Assembly (NCBI GenBank): GCA_012799755.1
Contig: JAAZKQ010000058.1
Location: 1-6,558, forward strand
DNA length: 6,558 nucleotides
DNA from: Lentisphaerota bacterium
GTDB lineage: Bacteria > Verrucomicrobiota > Lentisphaeria > Oligosphaerales > Oligosphaeraceae
Direction of reading: 5' to 3'
The translations under genes were made by a program, and so were the position numbers. A model generated the notes under the pieces. It worked only from the letters and a program-made list of their open reading frames with translations. It ran no database searches and was not told the DNA's origin. Within the stretch, counting starts at the first letter, position 1. The number at the start of each line of letters is the position of its first letter. Positions 1 through 5,839 of the stretch are shown one piece after another.

Positions 1-3000
1 ATGCCGGCTTCAGCCGGGGCCGAGCCATTGAGGGGATTCAGCACCCAGTCGGGCTTGAGCTGGTTCTCGGTGTCGGAATCGAAATATATGCGGAACGAAT
101 TCAGCGTGGCGCTACCCAGGGGGTCATACACCGTGATCTTGAAGGCGTCAGTTACATTGCTGCTGCCGGGAGCCACGCTGGTCTCTGGCACCAACACGGT
201 GCTTCGGGCCACTTCGTCCGTAATAATATCGTTGGTCACCGTCTCAACTAAATAACGGCTGGACAAATAACGCTTGTAGGTGATGCCGGGCATGCAGAGG
301 AAGAGGCCGGCGCCCATCGTACCATCATAGCAATCAGTGGCCGAGTCGGCAGTCTCCCAACCACGCTCAATAAGCTCATTGATCATTGCCGTGGCCTGGG
401 CGTACTGTGCGGGAGTAATACCCCCTAAACCAAACGCTAAATCCACCATACCTTGCAGGGCATTTGCTTCGTCTTCCACGTCCTGGGCATCGTTTTGCGC
501 GGCAAGTTGCGCCGTATTGGCAAGGCCCTGCTGAACAATAAGCTCCGCCATGTTCTGAGCGTCATAGGCTGCTTCGGCCGCATCCGCCGCTGCGCGGGTA
601 TGATCACGGAGGTTACCCATGGCAGTGACCAAATCCCCTGTGTCTATAAACGGATTGTCATAGCTCTCTATAACAGGAATTGCCGCATCCACTAGTCCGG
701 CGTTGCTATTGGCGGTTGCCGCCAGGCCCATGAGGTCTGGAATGTATCCGTCCCAATCTGGGATTGCCTGGAATTTTTTGATATAGCTGATGGTATCATC
801 GCGGGTTTCGAGGAAATCGCTGCCCCAGAGGCGGACCTGCCAGCGGTCGCCGGGGTCGGCTTCCTTGGTGGGCTGGAGGACGAGGAAGAAATCGGCGCCG
901 GCATTGGTGCCGGTGTTGTTGGTGGGCAGGTTACCGACGGAGTCGGGGTCCAAGAACATCTCCACCACGTGGGTGTTGATGGTCATGTTGGTGAGGGTGT
1001 TGATGATGGGCAGGCGCTGCTTGAGAGTAGCGGCATCGGTTTCATAGGCGACGCGGGTGTCTTTCAGGGGATCGAAAAGGCCATCGCCGTCATCCTTGTA
1101 GAGGGCGATGCCGCAGTCGGCGCCGGTTTTGTTCGGGTCCACCAGGTCAGTAAAGGTGAAGGTGTTGTCTTCATCCAAAATCTGGAAGGCGAAGTGGTTG
1201 AAGCTGTAGTCGAACGTGTTGTCATTGGGGGCAACGACGTCGATCGCCAGCACGGCGGTCTTGCGGTTGGCCGACAGCGACCGGTAGCTGGTGCCACCAA
1301 AAGTAACGTTGCCAGCGCTGGGCGGCTCGGCAAAGAAGGTCGGCATGGTCGCCGTCACGGTCTTGGCTACACGGGCGTTGAGGATGTCGCCAGTACTGTC
1401 ATCAGGGGTGGGAACATTCATGCCCGCAACAGTGCCCTCGCCTGCCAGCGCCGGGATGGTGTAGGTTGTGCCATCAAAGTCGAAGCTACCCAAGTTGGCG
1501 GACACGGCGGTAAGGCCGTAACCAAAGAGGAAGCTGCCAGGTTTGGACGGCTCGACCCAGACGTTGATCTGATCACCATAGTCCAAGCCGCGATCGCCCG
1601 CCGCGTAGGAACGGCCCTTGCCGCCACCGCGCACGCAGATGAAATAGTCCGAGCCGCGCCATTGGCCACGAGTGTTGACCTCTTGACCGGATACGTTGTT
1701 CGGGAATCGCAGATTTGAGGCTCTTGGATTGAAAGTCGCATTGTCCGGATCGTAAAAGAAGTCGTGTTGATAGAGGGTAATGGCCTTTTTGGGCGTCAGC
1801 ACCACGTAATAGCGGTTCTCAGCGTTAGGCGTGCCATCAAAAACCGTGCCGTCCTCATTATACCACACCAGGGAGTCGGTATTGAGCGGCACTACGGTGT
1901 CAGTGCCAGTCGTGCGACCAAAGAAGTTGGCATTGTCCGTGCCGCCACGGGGATCAAAGACACCGACGGTGCTGATCTGTGCGCCACCACTCGTGGGGGC
2001 CGCGGGCTTGTAGTCTTTCCACAATGACACACCGGAGGTGGCATCGTCCGTCAGATTCGCCAGTTTGGTGGGCACGAAGCCCGGACCCGAAAACCACACT
2101 TTGACCGAGTGCAGCACTTCATTGCCGTAACCCGTGGTCCGACTGCCGGCCATATTGAACATCAGCATGGGGCTGGGGAAGCCATCGGCCTCGAGGTAAT
2201 CGGGCTGGTAGTACTCGACCACGTCAAAACCGACCTTGGCGTACTTGACGTCGTCCGGGCCACGATGGATGTTCGGGTGGCTGTCGCCCTCAGCAGGGGT
2301 GCGGGTCGTCTCGGCGGCAGTACCGGCGTAATCAAAGAACACACCGGTGTCTACCTGGGGATCGGCAGCAACGCCAGCAAGGGTGTTCGGTACCTCATCC
2401 TTGCGCGGGATGTACATCTTGAAATCGGTGCCGTACTTGGGCTGCCGCACGACTGTGGTTTGGTCAGGCTTGGTCGTCACGCAGATAAAGTAGTCGGGCT
2501 TGCCGTCGGCCGTGCCTTCCAAAGGCGCAATCCGCACAGAGCTGCCGGCTTCACCGCCGACATTCAAGGTCACTTTCCAACGGCGGTAGCTAACGCCACC
2601 GACGAGCCGCGCCGCGACTTCTTCGTAATCCCCGCTGCTGTTGATCTTGCGGTCGGCCCCAAGTTCAAAACCGCCAGTATTGTTCTCATCATACCACAGA
2701 GTAATGCCCGAATGCCTGCCGCCCGTCGCGTTGGCCAGGTCGAGGATGTCAAAAGTACGACTCCGGCCCTGCTCCACATAGAAGACCACCTGCTGCAGAG
2801 CGTCGAGATTCCAACGTGGATCACCGGCATAGCTGGGGCCAGCCAAGCTCCTATTAACCCCCCAGAGCACACCGGCAGCGTTGATACCCAACACGGGATA
2901 GGGGTCGTTCAGGCCCATCAACTCTTGCTGATTCTCACCAATGGCCAGCCCTTGGTTGATCGTGCGCTGGGTGGTGTCCAACACATCTTCATAAAATTCC

Positions 3001-4109
3001 ATGTTCATAAAGGTGAAATACTTGATCTGCGAATTGAGATACTCAGTCAGCAGATAGGGCGGATAGCCGTTGTAACGCTGTAACACCTTACCCATATCAC
3101 TTCCGTCAAAGAACTGCAGAAGATTCGGGCCTGCCTTCTGCGAATTGGCGGTGTCGCTGCGGTGCGGGATCATGTCAACCACAGACGCCTCAGGATGAAT
3201 CTCGTCGGCGCGGAACTCTGAAACAGTAGTAGGGCTGCTGGTTTTGCTGGCATAGTATTTGAACTCCTCCGTGTAAAAGGTGATTCCTGGGTGGACCAAA
3301 CCGCCGTAAGACGCCTGGCTCGTGTCCTCCAGATCAAGCCGAAATTCCTGCATGCCCCACCACTTCTTGCTGGGCTCGTTGGCATCGGAAATGGCTTCGA
3401 CGCCAGTTAGTGGCCGGACGCTGTTGATGCTCGCTGCGTAATAGTCGTCATATTGAACAATCTCATTGGTGTCGAAGAGTACCCAGTACACGTCGTCTTT
3501 CGTCACGCTGGTGGTGCCAGTGCGATCATCATCATCAACTTCGCCGTTAGTGGTGGTGTTGAAGGTAAGGGTCATTCTGTAGAAACCCTCGCCACCTTCA
3601 AAATTGTTGGTGGCAAGGATAGTATCATTCCCCTCCGCCCACACCACATTTGTAATGGTGCCATCGCCTGCAGCAGGCACACCCACGGTGTCACCCGTGC
3701 TGATTTGCTCATGGAGATGGCTCCCGCGGACCAGGCGCACGCTCTTGATGATATTCGCGAAGTCCCAGTTCCGCGTGCCATTCTCCGGCCCGCGAACATA
3801 GACGCGAACCGTGATCGTGGCGTCGTTGGGGTAGGTCGTCGTGCTAGTCTCAATCTCGGTGGTGTAGGTCCTGGAAATCCTCAACACCGGGGTCAGTGGC
3901 GAGTTGGGCAATATGCCCTGATTCGGAAAGGTCACCTTCTGGACACTGTAGGTGGTGGCCGCCGAGAGATTCGCCGCGCCGGCGAGCAACAGCAGCAGTG
4001 CCGCCGCCCAGTGCCCGCCCCGACGCCAGCCCGTAGCCCGGCCGGCCTGCTTCTTGGTCTCTGCTGCCCTCGTGCGGCGATGCTCGGTGTGCGTGATTTT
4101 CGTCATCAT
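1..4109 (-). CDS. Very large secreted or surface protein of unknown family, C-terminus outside the window
   Basis: The reverse strand is open for 1369 codons from ATG at 4109-4107 to the window edge, with no stop, so the protein is truncated on the C-terminal side. Residues 1-33 are basic (RRTR, KK, WRRGG). Residues 34-46 form a hydrophobic core (WAAALLLLLAGAA), followed by NLSAATTYS with likely signal peptidase I cleavage after Ala50 or Ala51. No other membrane segment is visible. The mature part is rich in Thr, Asn, Asp and Gly and looks mostly beta-stranded. A module recurs three times: an LWYD/LWKD/LYKD strand near residues 469, 695 and 1001, then a G-x-DYFICV or DFFLVL strand at 539, 821 and 1073, then a strand such as INVWVEPS. 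Residues about 1165-1220 are Ala/Gln/Asp-rich and probably helical. The 4109 start is preferred because AGAGG lies 7 bases upstream; in-frame ATGs at 4160 and 4178 lack such a site. A sigma-54 promoter precedes the gene. Secretion is well supported, but the function is unknown. It could be a structural surface, adhesin or matrix protein. Confidence 0.9.
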   Translation of the reverse strand, partial: MMTKITHTEHRRTRAAETKKQAGRATGWRRGGHWAAALLLLLAGAANLSAATTYSVQKVTFPNQGILPNSPLTPVLRISRTYTTEIETSTTTYPNDATITVRVYVRGPENGTRNWDFANIIKSVRLVRGSHLHEQISTGDTVGVPAAGDGTITNVVWAEGNDTILATNNFEGGEGFYRMTLTFNTTTNGEVDDDDRTGTTSVTKDDVYWVLFDTNEIVQYDDYYAASINSVRPLTGVEAISDANEPSKKWWGMQEFRLDLEDTSQASYGGLVHPGITFYTEEFKYYASKTSSPTTVSEFRADEIHPEASVVDMIPHRSDTANSQKAGPNLLQFFDGSDMGKVLQRYNGYPPYLLTEYLNSQIKYFTFMNMEFYEDVLDTTQRTINQGLAIGENQQELMGLNDPYPVLGINAAGVLWGVNRSLAGPSYAGDPRWNLDALQQVVFYVEQGRSRTFDILDLANATGGRHSGITLWYDENNTGGFELGADRKINSSGDYEEVAARLVGGVSYRRWKVTLNVGGEAGSSVRIAPLEGTADGKPDYFICVTTKPDQTTVVRQPKYGTDFKMYIPRKDEVPNTLAGVAADPQVDTGVFFDYAGTAAETTRTPAEGDSHPNIHRGPDDVKYAKVGFDVVEYYQPDYLEADGFPSPMLMFNMAGSRTTGYGNEVLHSVKVWFSGPGFVPTKLANLTDDATSGVSLWKDYKPAAPTSGGAQISTVGVFDPRGGTDNANFFGRTTGTDTVVPLNTDSLVWYNEDGTVFDGTPNAENRYYVVLTPKKAITLYQHDFFYDPDNATFNPRASNLRFPNNVSGQEVNTRGQWRGSDYFICVRGGGKGRSYAAGDRGLDYGDQINVWVEPSKPGSFLFGYGLTAVSANLGSFDFDGTTYTIPALAGEGTVAGMNVPTPDDSTGDILNARVAKTVTATMPTFFAEPPSAGNVTFGGTSYRSLSANRKTAVLAIDVVAPNDNTFDYSFNHFAFQILDEDNTFTFTDLVDPNKTGADCGIALYKDDGDGLFDPLKDTRVAYETDAATLKQRLPIINTLTNMTINTHVVEMFLDPDSVGNLPTNNTGTNAGADFFLVLQPTKEADPGDRWQVRLWGSDFLETRDDTISYIKKFQAIPDWDGYIPDLMGLAATANSNAGLVDAAIPVIESYDNPFIDTGDLVTAMGNLRDHTRAAADAAEAAYDAQNMAELIVQQGLANTAQLAAQNDAQDVEDEANALQGMVDLAFGLGGITPAQYAQATAMINELIERGWETADSATDCYDGTMGAGLFLCMPGITYKRYLSSRYLVETVTNDIITDEVARSTVLVPETSVAPGSSNVTDAFKITVYDPLGSATLNSFRIYFDSDTENQLKPDWVLNPLNGSAPAEAG

Positions 4110-4295
4110 GCCTTGACCTCTTTGCTCGTTCGTGGTTTCGTTTTGTTGCTTGTTGTTCATATGTAATTTGTGTTTCATGTGCTGATGCTGGTCACGGACC
4201 AAACTCGCCCGCTGTCCCGGGGCTTTGCCGCTGCGCCGCCGGCCGGCCGGGACCGTCCCGTGCCAGCTGTCGGCGACGCCGCCAGTTTTATATAC
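4110..4295 (-). other. Predicted 5' leader of the large secreted protein, GC-rich and structured
   Basis: If transcription starts about 12 bases past the sigma-54 -12 element, near 4295, the mRNA has a leader of about 185 bases. Its first part is AT-rich (TATATAAAAC). The middle is very GC-rich with several self-complementary stretches: CGGCG-A-CGCCG at 4271-4281, CGGGAC-C-GTCCCG at 4248-4260, and GTCCCGG at 4214-4220 pairing with CCGGGAC at 4247-4253. The last part before the start codon is A-rich and unstructured. It contains two in-frame upstream ATGs (4178, 4160) with no stop before 4109. No known riboswitch was recognised. Confidence 0.4.
4117..4121 (-). promoter_or_regulatory. Ribosome binding site that decides the start of the large secreted protein
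   Basis: On the minus strand AGAGG ends 7 bases before the ATG at 4109, a normal Shine-Dalgarno distance. The in-frame ATGs further upstream (4160 and 4178) are preceded by AT-rich or CA-rich sequence without a purine-rich site, and using them would give a signal-peptide N-region of 50 residues or more. Confidence 0.6.
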
Positions 4296-4304
4296 TGTAT
4301 TATT

Positions 4305-4322
4305 TAGCAATTTTCGTGCCAG
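4305..4322 (-). promoter_or_regulatory. Sigma-54 (RpoN) -24/-12 promoter of the large secreted protein
   Basis: The minus strand reads CTGGCACG, then AAAA, then TTGCTA. This matches every informative position of the sigma-54 consensus YTGGCACG-N4-TTGCW, with the invariant GG at -24 and GC at -12 correctly spaced. It points toward the gene starting at 4109, with a predicted transcription start near 4295. Sigma-54 promoters need an AAA+ enhancer-binding protein bound upstream, here expected at roughly 4370-4500. A conventional -35/-10 pair with good spacing was not found in the same stretch. The match is seen directly; use by RpoN is inferred. Confidence 0.8.
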
Positions 4323-4546
4323 GAATGAGCAAGAACGCGCCGAGGGCGCATTTTGTCACCAAGACGCCTTGTCTTGATCATTCTCAGCCAGGCTGCCGGC
4401 CCGCCTAATGGCTTCCACAGCCACGACTAAGGCCAATTCAGGTAGAATAACAGAAAACTCCTTACAGTAGGGGACAGTGGACAATTTGCAAGATTCAATA
4501 GGCATTTTTAACCTAATACTGCTAGTCAAGGGCCGTCCGTTCTTCT

Positions 4547-4575
4547 CATTTTTGCGAATAGGGGCATTTTTGCGA
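4547..4575. repeat. 11-base direct repeat CATTTTTGCGA, two copies 18 bases apart
   Basis: CATTTTTGCGA occurs at 4547-4557 and again at 4565-4575, and a partial relative GGCATTTTT is at 4501-4509. The pair lies about 250-280 bases upstream of the predicted sigma-54 transcription start, within reach of an enhancer-binding protein by DNA looping. A role as activator site is only a guess; the period of 18 is not an exact number of helical turns. Confidence 0.35.
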
Positions 4576-4627
4576 GCGTTTTGGTCGCCGGCCGGCGGCG
4601 GCCGCGGCCGGGGTTTGCCGCGCGGGG

Positions 4628-4649
4628 CCCGACGCCCTCTCGCGTCGGG
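4628..4649. repeat. GC-rich stem-loop, 7-bp arms
   Basis: CCCGACG at 4628-4634 is complementary to CGTCGGG at 4643-4649 with an 8-base loop. No T-run follows on either strand, so it is not a standard terminator. Its role is unknown. Confidence 0.4.
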
Positions 4650-4793
4650 GCAAGTCCAGGAGGCCAATCCGCCGCGGGATGCGTCGGCACGGCAGTTATC
4701 ATCAGGCTGCTAACCGGATGCCAATAGCCTGTAAACACGTTTTCAACAGGCAGTAATTGCAGTGGCGATGAGAGATTATTGCATTTTTTGCAT

Positions 4794-5040
4794 TATCCGC
4801 AGATGTCGCAGATTATTTTTAGAGTGGGCGGCTTGGCGGCGTGAAGGTTTTTTTATCCGCAGATTGCGCAGATTCTCGCAGATTATTTTTAGGGGGGTGG
4901 CTTGGCGGCGTGAAGGTTTTTTTATCCGCAGATGTCGCAGATTAGCGCAGATTTTTTTAGGGGGGGGCGGCTTGGTTTTTTATCCGCAGATTACGCAGAT
5001 TAGCGCAGATTTTTTCAGGGTGGGCTGCTTGGCGGCGTGT
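4794..5040 (+). repeat. Four tandem copies of a ~60-base TATCCGCAG unit
   Basis: Units begin with TATCCGCAG at 4794, 4854, 4923 and 4981, giving lengths of about 60, 69, 58 and 60 bases. Each unit has a first half made of short CGCAGATTA-like subrepeats, two or three per unit. A T-rich linker follows, then a G-run, and then GGCTTGGCGGCGTG, which is shortened in unit 3. Length differences come from the number of subrepeats and from the T and G runs, as expected from slippage. A fifth copy lies inverted at 5979-6036. From memory, such TATCCGCAGATT repeats are common in intergenic DNA of several environmental phyla. Short frames read through the array give only repeat-derived peptides, so I do not call a gene here. 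Confidence 0.85.
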
Positions 5041-5054
5041 TTACCGGCAGAGTG

Positions 5055-5075
5055 GAAGCGGCTTTCAGCCGCTTC
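5055..5075. repeat. Perfect hairpin of the AAGCGGCT family, 9-bp arms
   Basis: GAAGCGGCT at 5055-5063 pairs perfectly with AGCCGCTTC at 5067-5075 across the loop TTC. The same palindrome, with its flank in the opposite orientation, occurs at 5389-5407, so this is a dispersed repeat and not a unique structure. Confidence 0.6.
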
Positions 5076-5083
5076 GCCACAGC

Positions 5084-5113
5084 GCCCCGCATGCGAAAAA
5101 CCAGGCGCGGGGC
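5084..5113. repeat. Possible stem-loop with 7-bp arms and a 16-base loop
   Basis: GCCCCGC at 5084-5090 is complementary to GCGGGGC at 5107-5113. The loop is long and A-rich. No T-run follows, and no related copy was seen elsewhere in the window. Confidence 0.3.
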
Positions 5114-5215
5114 TATGGTTGTAACTCACGGAGCTATGGACACAATGGACGACAATACAGGCCAGCTGAAGACTTCCGCACGCAGAGAGACATGACCCTG
5201 TAAGCGGCGCTGGGC

Positions 5216-5341
5216 GGCAATGGAAGCCCGTTTCGTGTTTGCTATGTCGCACCCCTACAGGGTGCCTTTTTGAGGGGGGCTTACCTGGGGTTGCGCCGTT
5301 GGCGCAACCCCAGGCTGGTATGTGGCACGCCCTTGGCGTGC
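5216..5341 (+). repeat. Composite palindromic element, copy 1
   Basis: The order is: a segment beginning GGCAATGGAA and ending GCTATGT; hairpin C (GCACCC/GGGTGC, 5249-5265); a spacer with a G-run; palindrome A with perfect 14-bp arms around GTT (5284-5314, core GGGTTGCGCC/GGCGCAACCC); linker CTGGTATGTG; and hairpin B (GCACGCC-CTT-GGCGTGC, 5325-5341). The whole stretch aligns end to end with the reverse complement of 5562-5688. In palindrome A two base pairs, and in hairpin C one base pair, differ by changes on both arms that keep pairing. It is most likely a non-autonomous repeat or structured RNA element. No protein is encoded. Confidence 0.75.
5249..5271 (+). terminator. Terminator-like hairpin inside composite element copy 1
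   Basis: GCACCC-CTACA-GGGTGC is followed by CTTTTT, which fits a short rho-independent terminator on the plus strand. No plus-strand gene ends just upstream. The matching position of the second copy (GCACGC/GCGTGC then AATTTC) has the hairpin but no T-run, so it may act only incidentally as a terminator. Confidence 0.25.
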
Positions 5342-5388
5342 AATTTTGTCGTTTATAGTACGGTTCTGACAGGTGATGACGCAGCAAA

Positions 5389-5454
5389 AAGCGGCTGGAA
5401 GCCGCTTCTACCTTGACGGAAGACGCACGCAGCCGCTTCTACTCTGACGGGAGA
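5389..5454 (+). repeat. AAGCGGCT hairpin followed by a direct partial copy
   Basis: AAGCGGCT-GGA-AGCCGCTT forms a perfect 8-bp hairpin at 5389-5407. Its right arm and downstream flank (AGCCGCTTCTACCTTGACGG, 5400-5419) are repeated with few changes at 5431-5450 without a left arm. The reverse complement of the flank resembles the left flank of the hairpin at 5055-5075 (CAGAGTGGAAGCGGC), so the three belong to one repeat family. The element sits in the 220-base spacer between the two inverted composite elements. Confidence 0.6.
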
Positions 5455-5561
5455 TAAACAAACAGAACCGATAACGGGATCAATGCTCTTCACATAAGAG
5501 TCCACATAGATCTTGACGAACGTTCAACTCATATAAAAGTCATTGATGTCCGCGTCGGCAA

Positions 5562-5688
5562 GGCACGCTGAAGGCGTGCCACATACTAGCCCAGGGTTGC
5601 GCCTATGGCGCAACCCTGGGTGCATCCCCCCGAAATTGCACGCTGAAGGCGTGCCACATAGCAGACATGAAAGGTGGGTTCCATTGCC
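5562..5688 (-). repeat. Composite palindromic element, copy 2, inverted relative to copy 1
   Basis: Read on the minus strand it has the same order as copy 1: GGCAATGGAA to GCTATGT, hairpin C (5638-5654), palindrome A with 14-bp arms around a 3-base loop (5590-5620), linker CTAGTATGTG and hairpin B (5562-5580). Within this copy hairpins B and C are nearly identical: 23 bases at 5563-5585 recur exactly at 5638-5660, which points to sequence homogenisation inside the element. Together with copy 1 it forms a large imperfect inverted repeat around a spacer of 220 bases. Confidence 0.75.
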
Positions 5689-5730
5689 CCTTTGGCCGCA
5701 GTCAGCTTCGCCGACTGCGGCCAAAGGGGC
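5686..5730. repeat. Long perfect inverted repeat, 18-bp arms
   Basis: Bases 5686-5703 are perfectly complementary to 5713-5730 around the 9-base centre AGCTTCGCC, which can itself form GC-TTC-GC. It is the longest perfect hairpin in the window. It abuts, and shares a few bases with, the end of composite element copy 2. No T-run follows it, so a terminator role is unlikely. Both arms contain the stretch from CCCCTTTGG to CCGCAGTC or its complement. Confidence 0.75.
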
Positions 5731-5759
5731 CGAGGAACACGAACATAAACGCCCCTCTA

Positions 5760-5822
5760 CCCAGGGCGGCGCACACTTTTAGTGTGCTTGCCCCGGGCTG
5801 GTATGTTTTGCGCCTTCAGCGC
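5760..5822 (+). repeat. Degenerate third copy of the composite element (palindrome A, linker, hairpin B)
   Basis: An outer stem CCCAGGGC/GCCCCGGG with one mismatch encloses a perfect inner hairpin GCACACT-TTT-AGTGTGC (5771-5787). The linker CTGGTATGT follows, identical to copy 1, and then GCGC-CTTCA-GCGC (5810-5822), where the loop CTTCA matches the minus-strand hairpins of copy 2. The order and linker show homology although the palindrome sequence has changed. A further small hairpin GCCGC-TTC-GCGGC follows at 5827-5839. Confidence 0.55.
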
Positions 5823-5839
5823 TTCTGCCGCTTCGCGGC

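Larger units (their letters stand above)
4323..4793. other. Intergenic stretch upstream of the sigma-54 promoter, no supported gene
   Basis: This segment lies upstream of the large gene on its promoter side and should contain any activator sites for the sigma-54 promoter. Short frames on both strands (up to 103 codons) lack ribosome binding sites and recognisable domains. The visible structures are GCGCC-GAG-GGCGC at 4338-4350, AAGAC-GCCTT-GTCTT at about 4361-4375, the 11-base direct repeat at 4547-4575, and a GC-rich stem-loop at 4628-4649. The part around 4585-4660 is extremely GC-rich, with GGCCGG and GGCCGCGGCC runs. Confidence 0.4.

Noticed and set aside
969..1718. Open plus-strand frame of 249 codons
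   Set aside because: It lies wholly antisense to the continuous 1369-codon minus-strand gene, has no ribosome binding site and no recognisable domain, and reads as low-complexity Val/Gly/Ala-rich sequence. GC-rich codon use on the other strand explains it.
2109..3083. Open plus-strand frame of 324 codons
   Set aside because: Antisense shadow of the secreted-protein gene. The minus-strand reading has a signal peptide, repeated modules and a promoter; this frame has none.
3453..4166. Open plus-strand frame of 237 codons
   Set aside because: It runs antisense through the signal peptide region of the minus-strand gene, with an Arg/Pro-rich end that is the complement of the leader. No supporting signals.
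4282..4330. Sigma-70-type -35/-10 promoter for the large gene (TATATA, TAAATA boxes)
   Set aside because: No -35 hexamer stands at 16-18 bases from either box, while the sigma-54 consensus in the same stretch is exact.
4356..4667. Minus-strand frame of 103 codons, whose end (KEFSVILPELALVVAVEAIRR) faintly recalls the N-terminus of inositol-monophosphatase/CysQ-type proteins
   Set aside because: The resemblance is only to a generic amphipathic helix, the first half is Pro/Arg-rich noise, and no further domain follows. It is most likely chance; a profile search of this segment would settle it.
4794..5040. Possible CRISPR array
   Set aside because: The repeated part is not a constant-length repeat separated by unique spacers. 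The whole ~60-base unit repeats, with internal subrepeats and slippage-type length changes, and no cas gene is present.
4762..5124. Plus-strand frame of 120 codons across the tandem repeats
   Set aside because: The peptide is just the translation of TATCCGCAG repeats and would be read in different frames in different units, so it is not a protein.
5136..5153. 9-base tandem word ATGGACACA/ATGGACGAC
   Set aside because: Only two imperfect copies of a short word; too little to support a feature, though it resembles short intergenic repeats seen in similar genomes.
4980..5387. Minus-strand frame of 135 codons
   Set aside because: It is built from several unrelated palindromic repeats and the end of the tandem array, with no ribosome binding site or domain.
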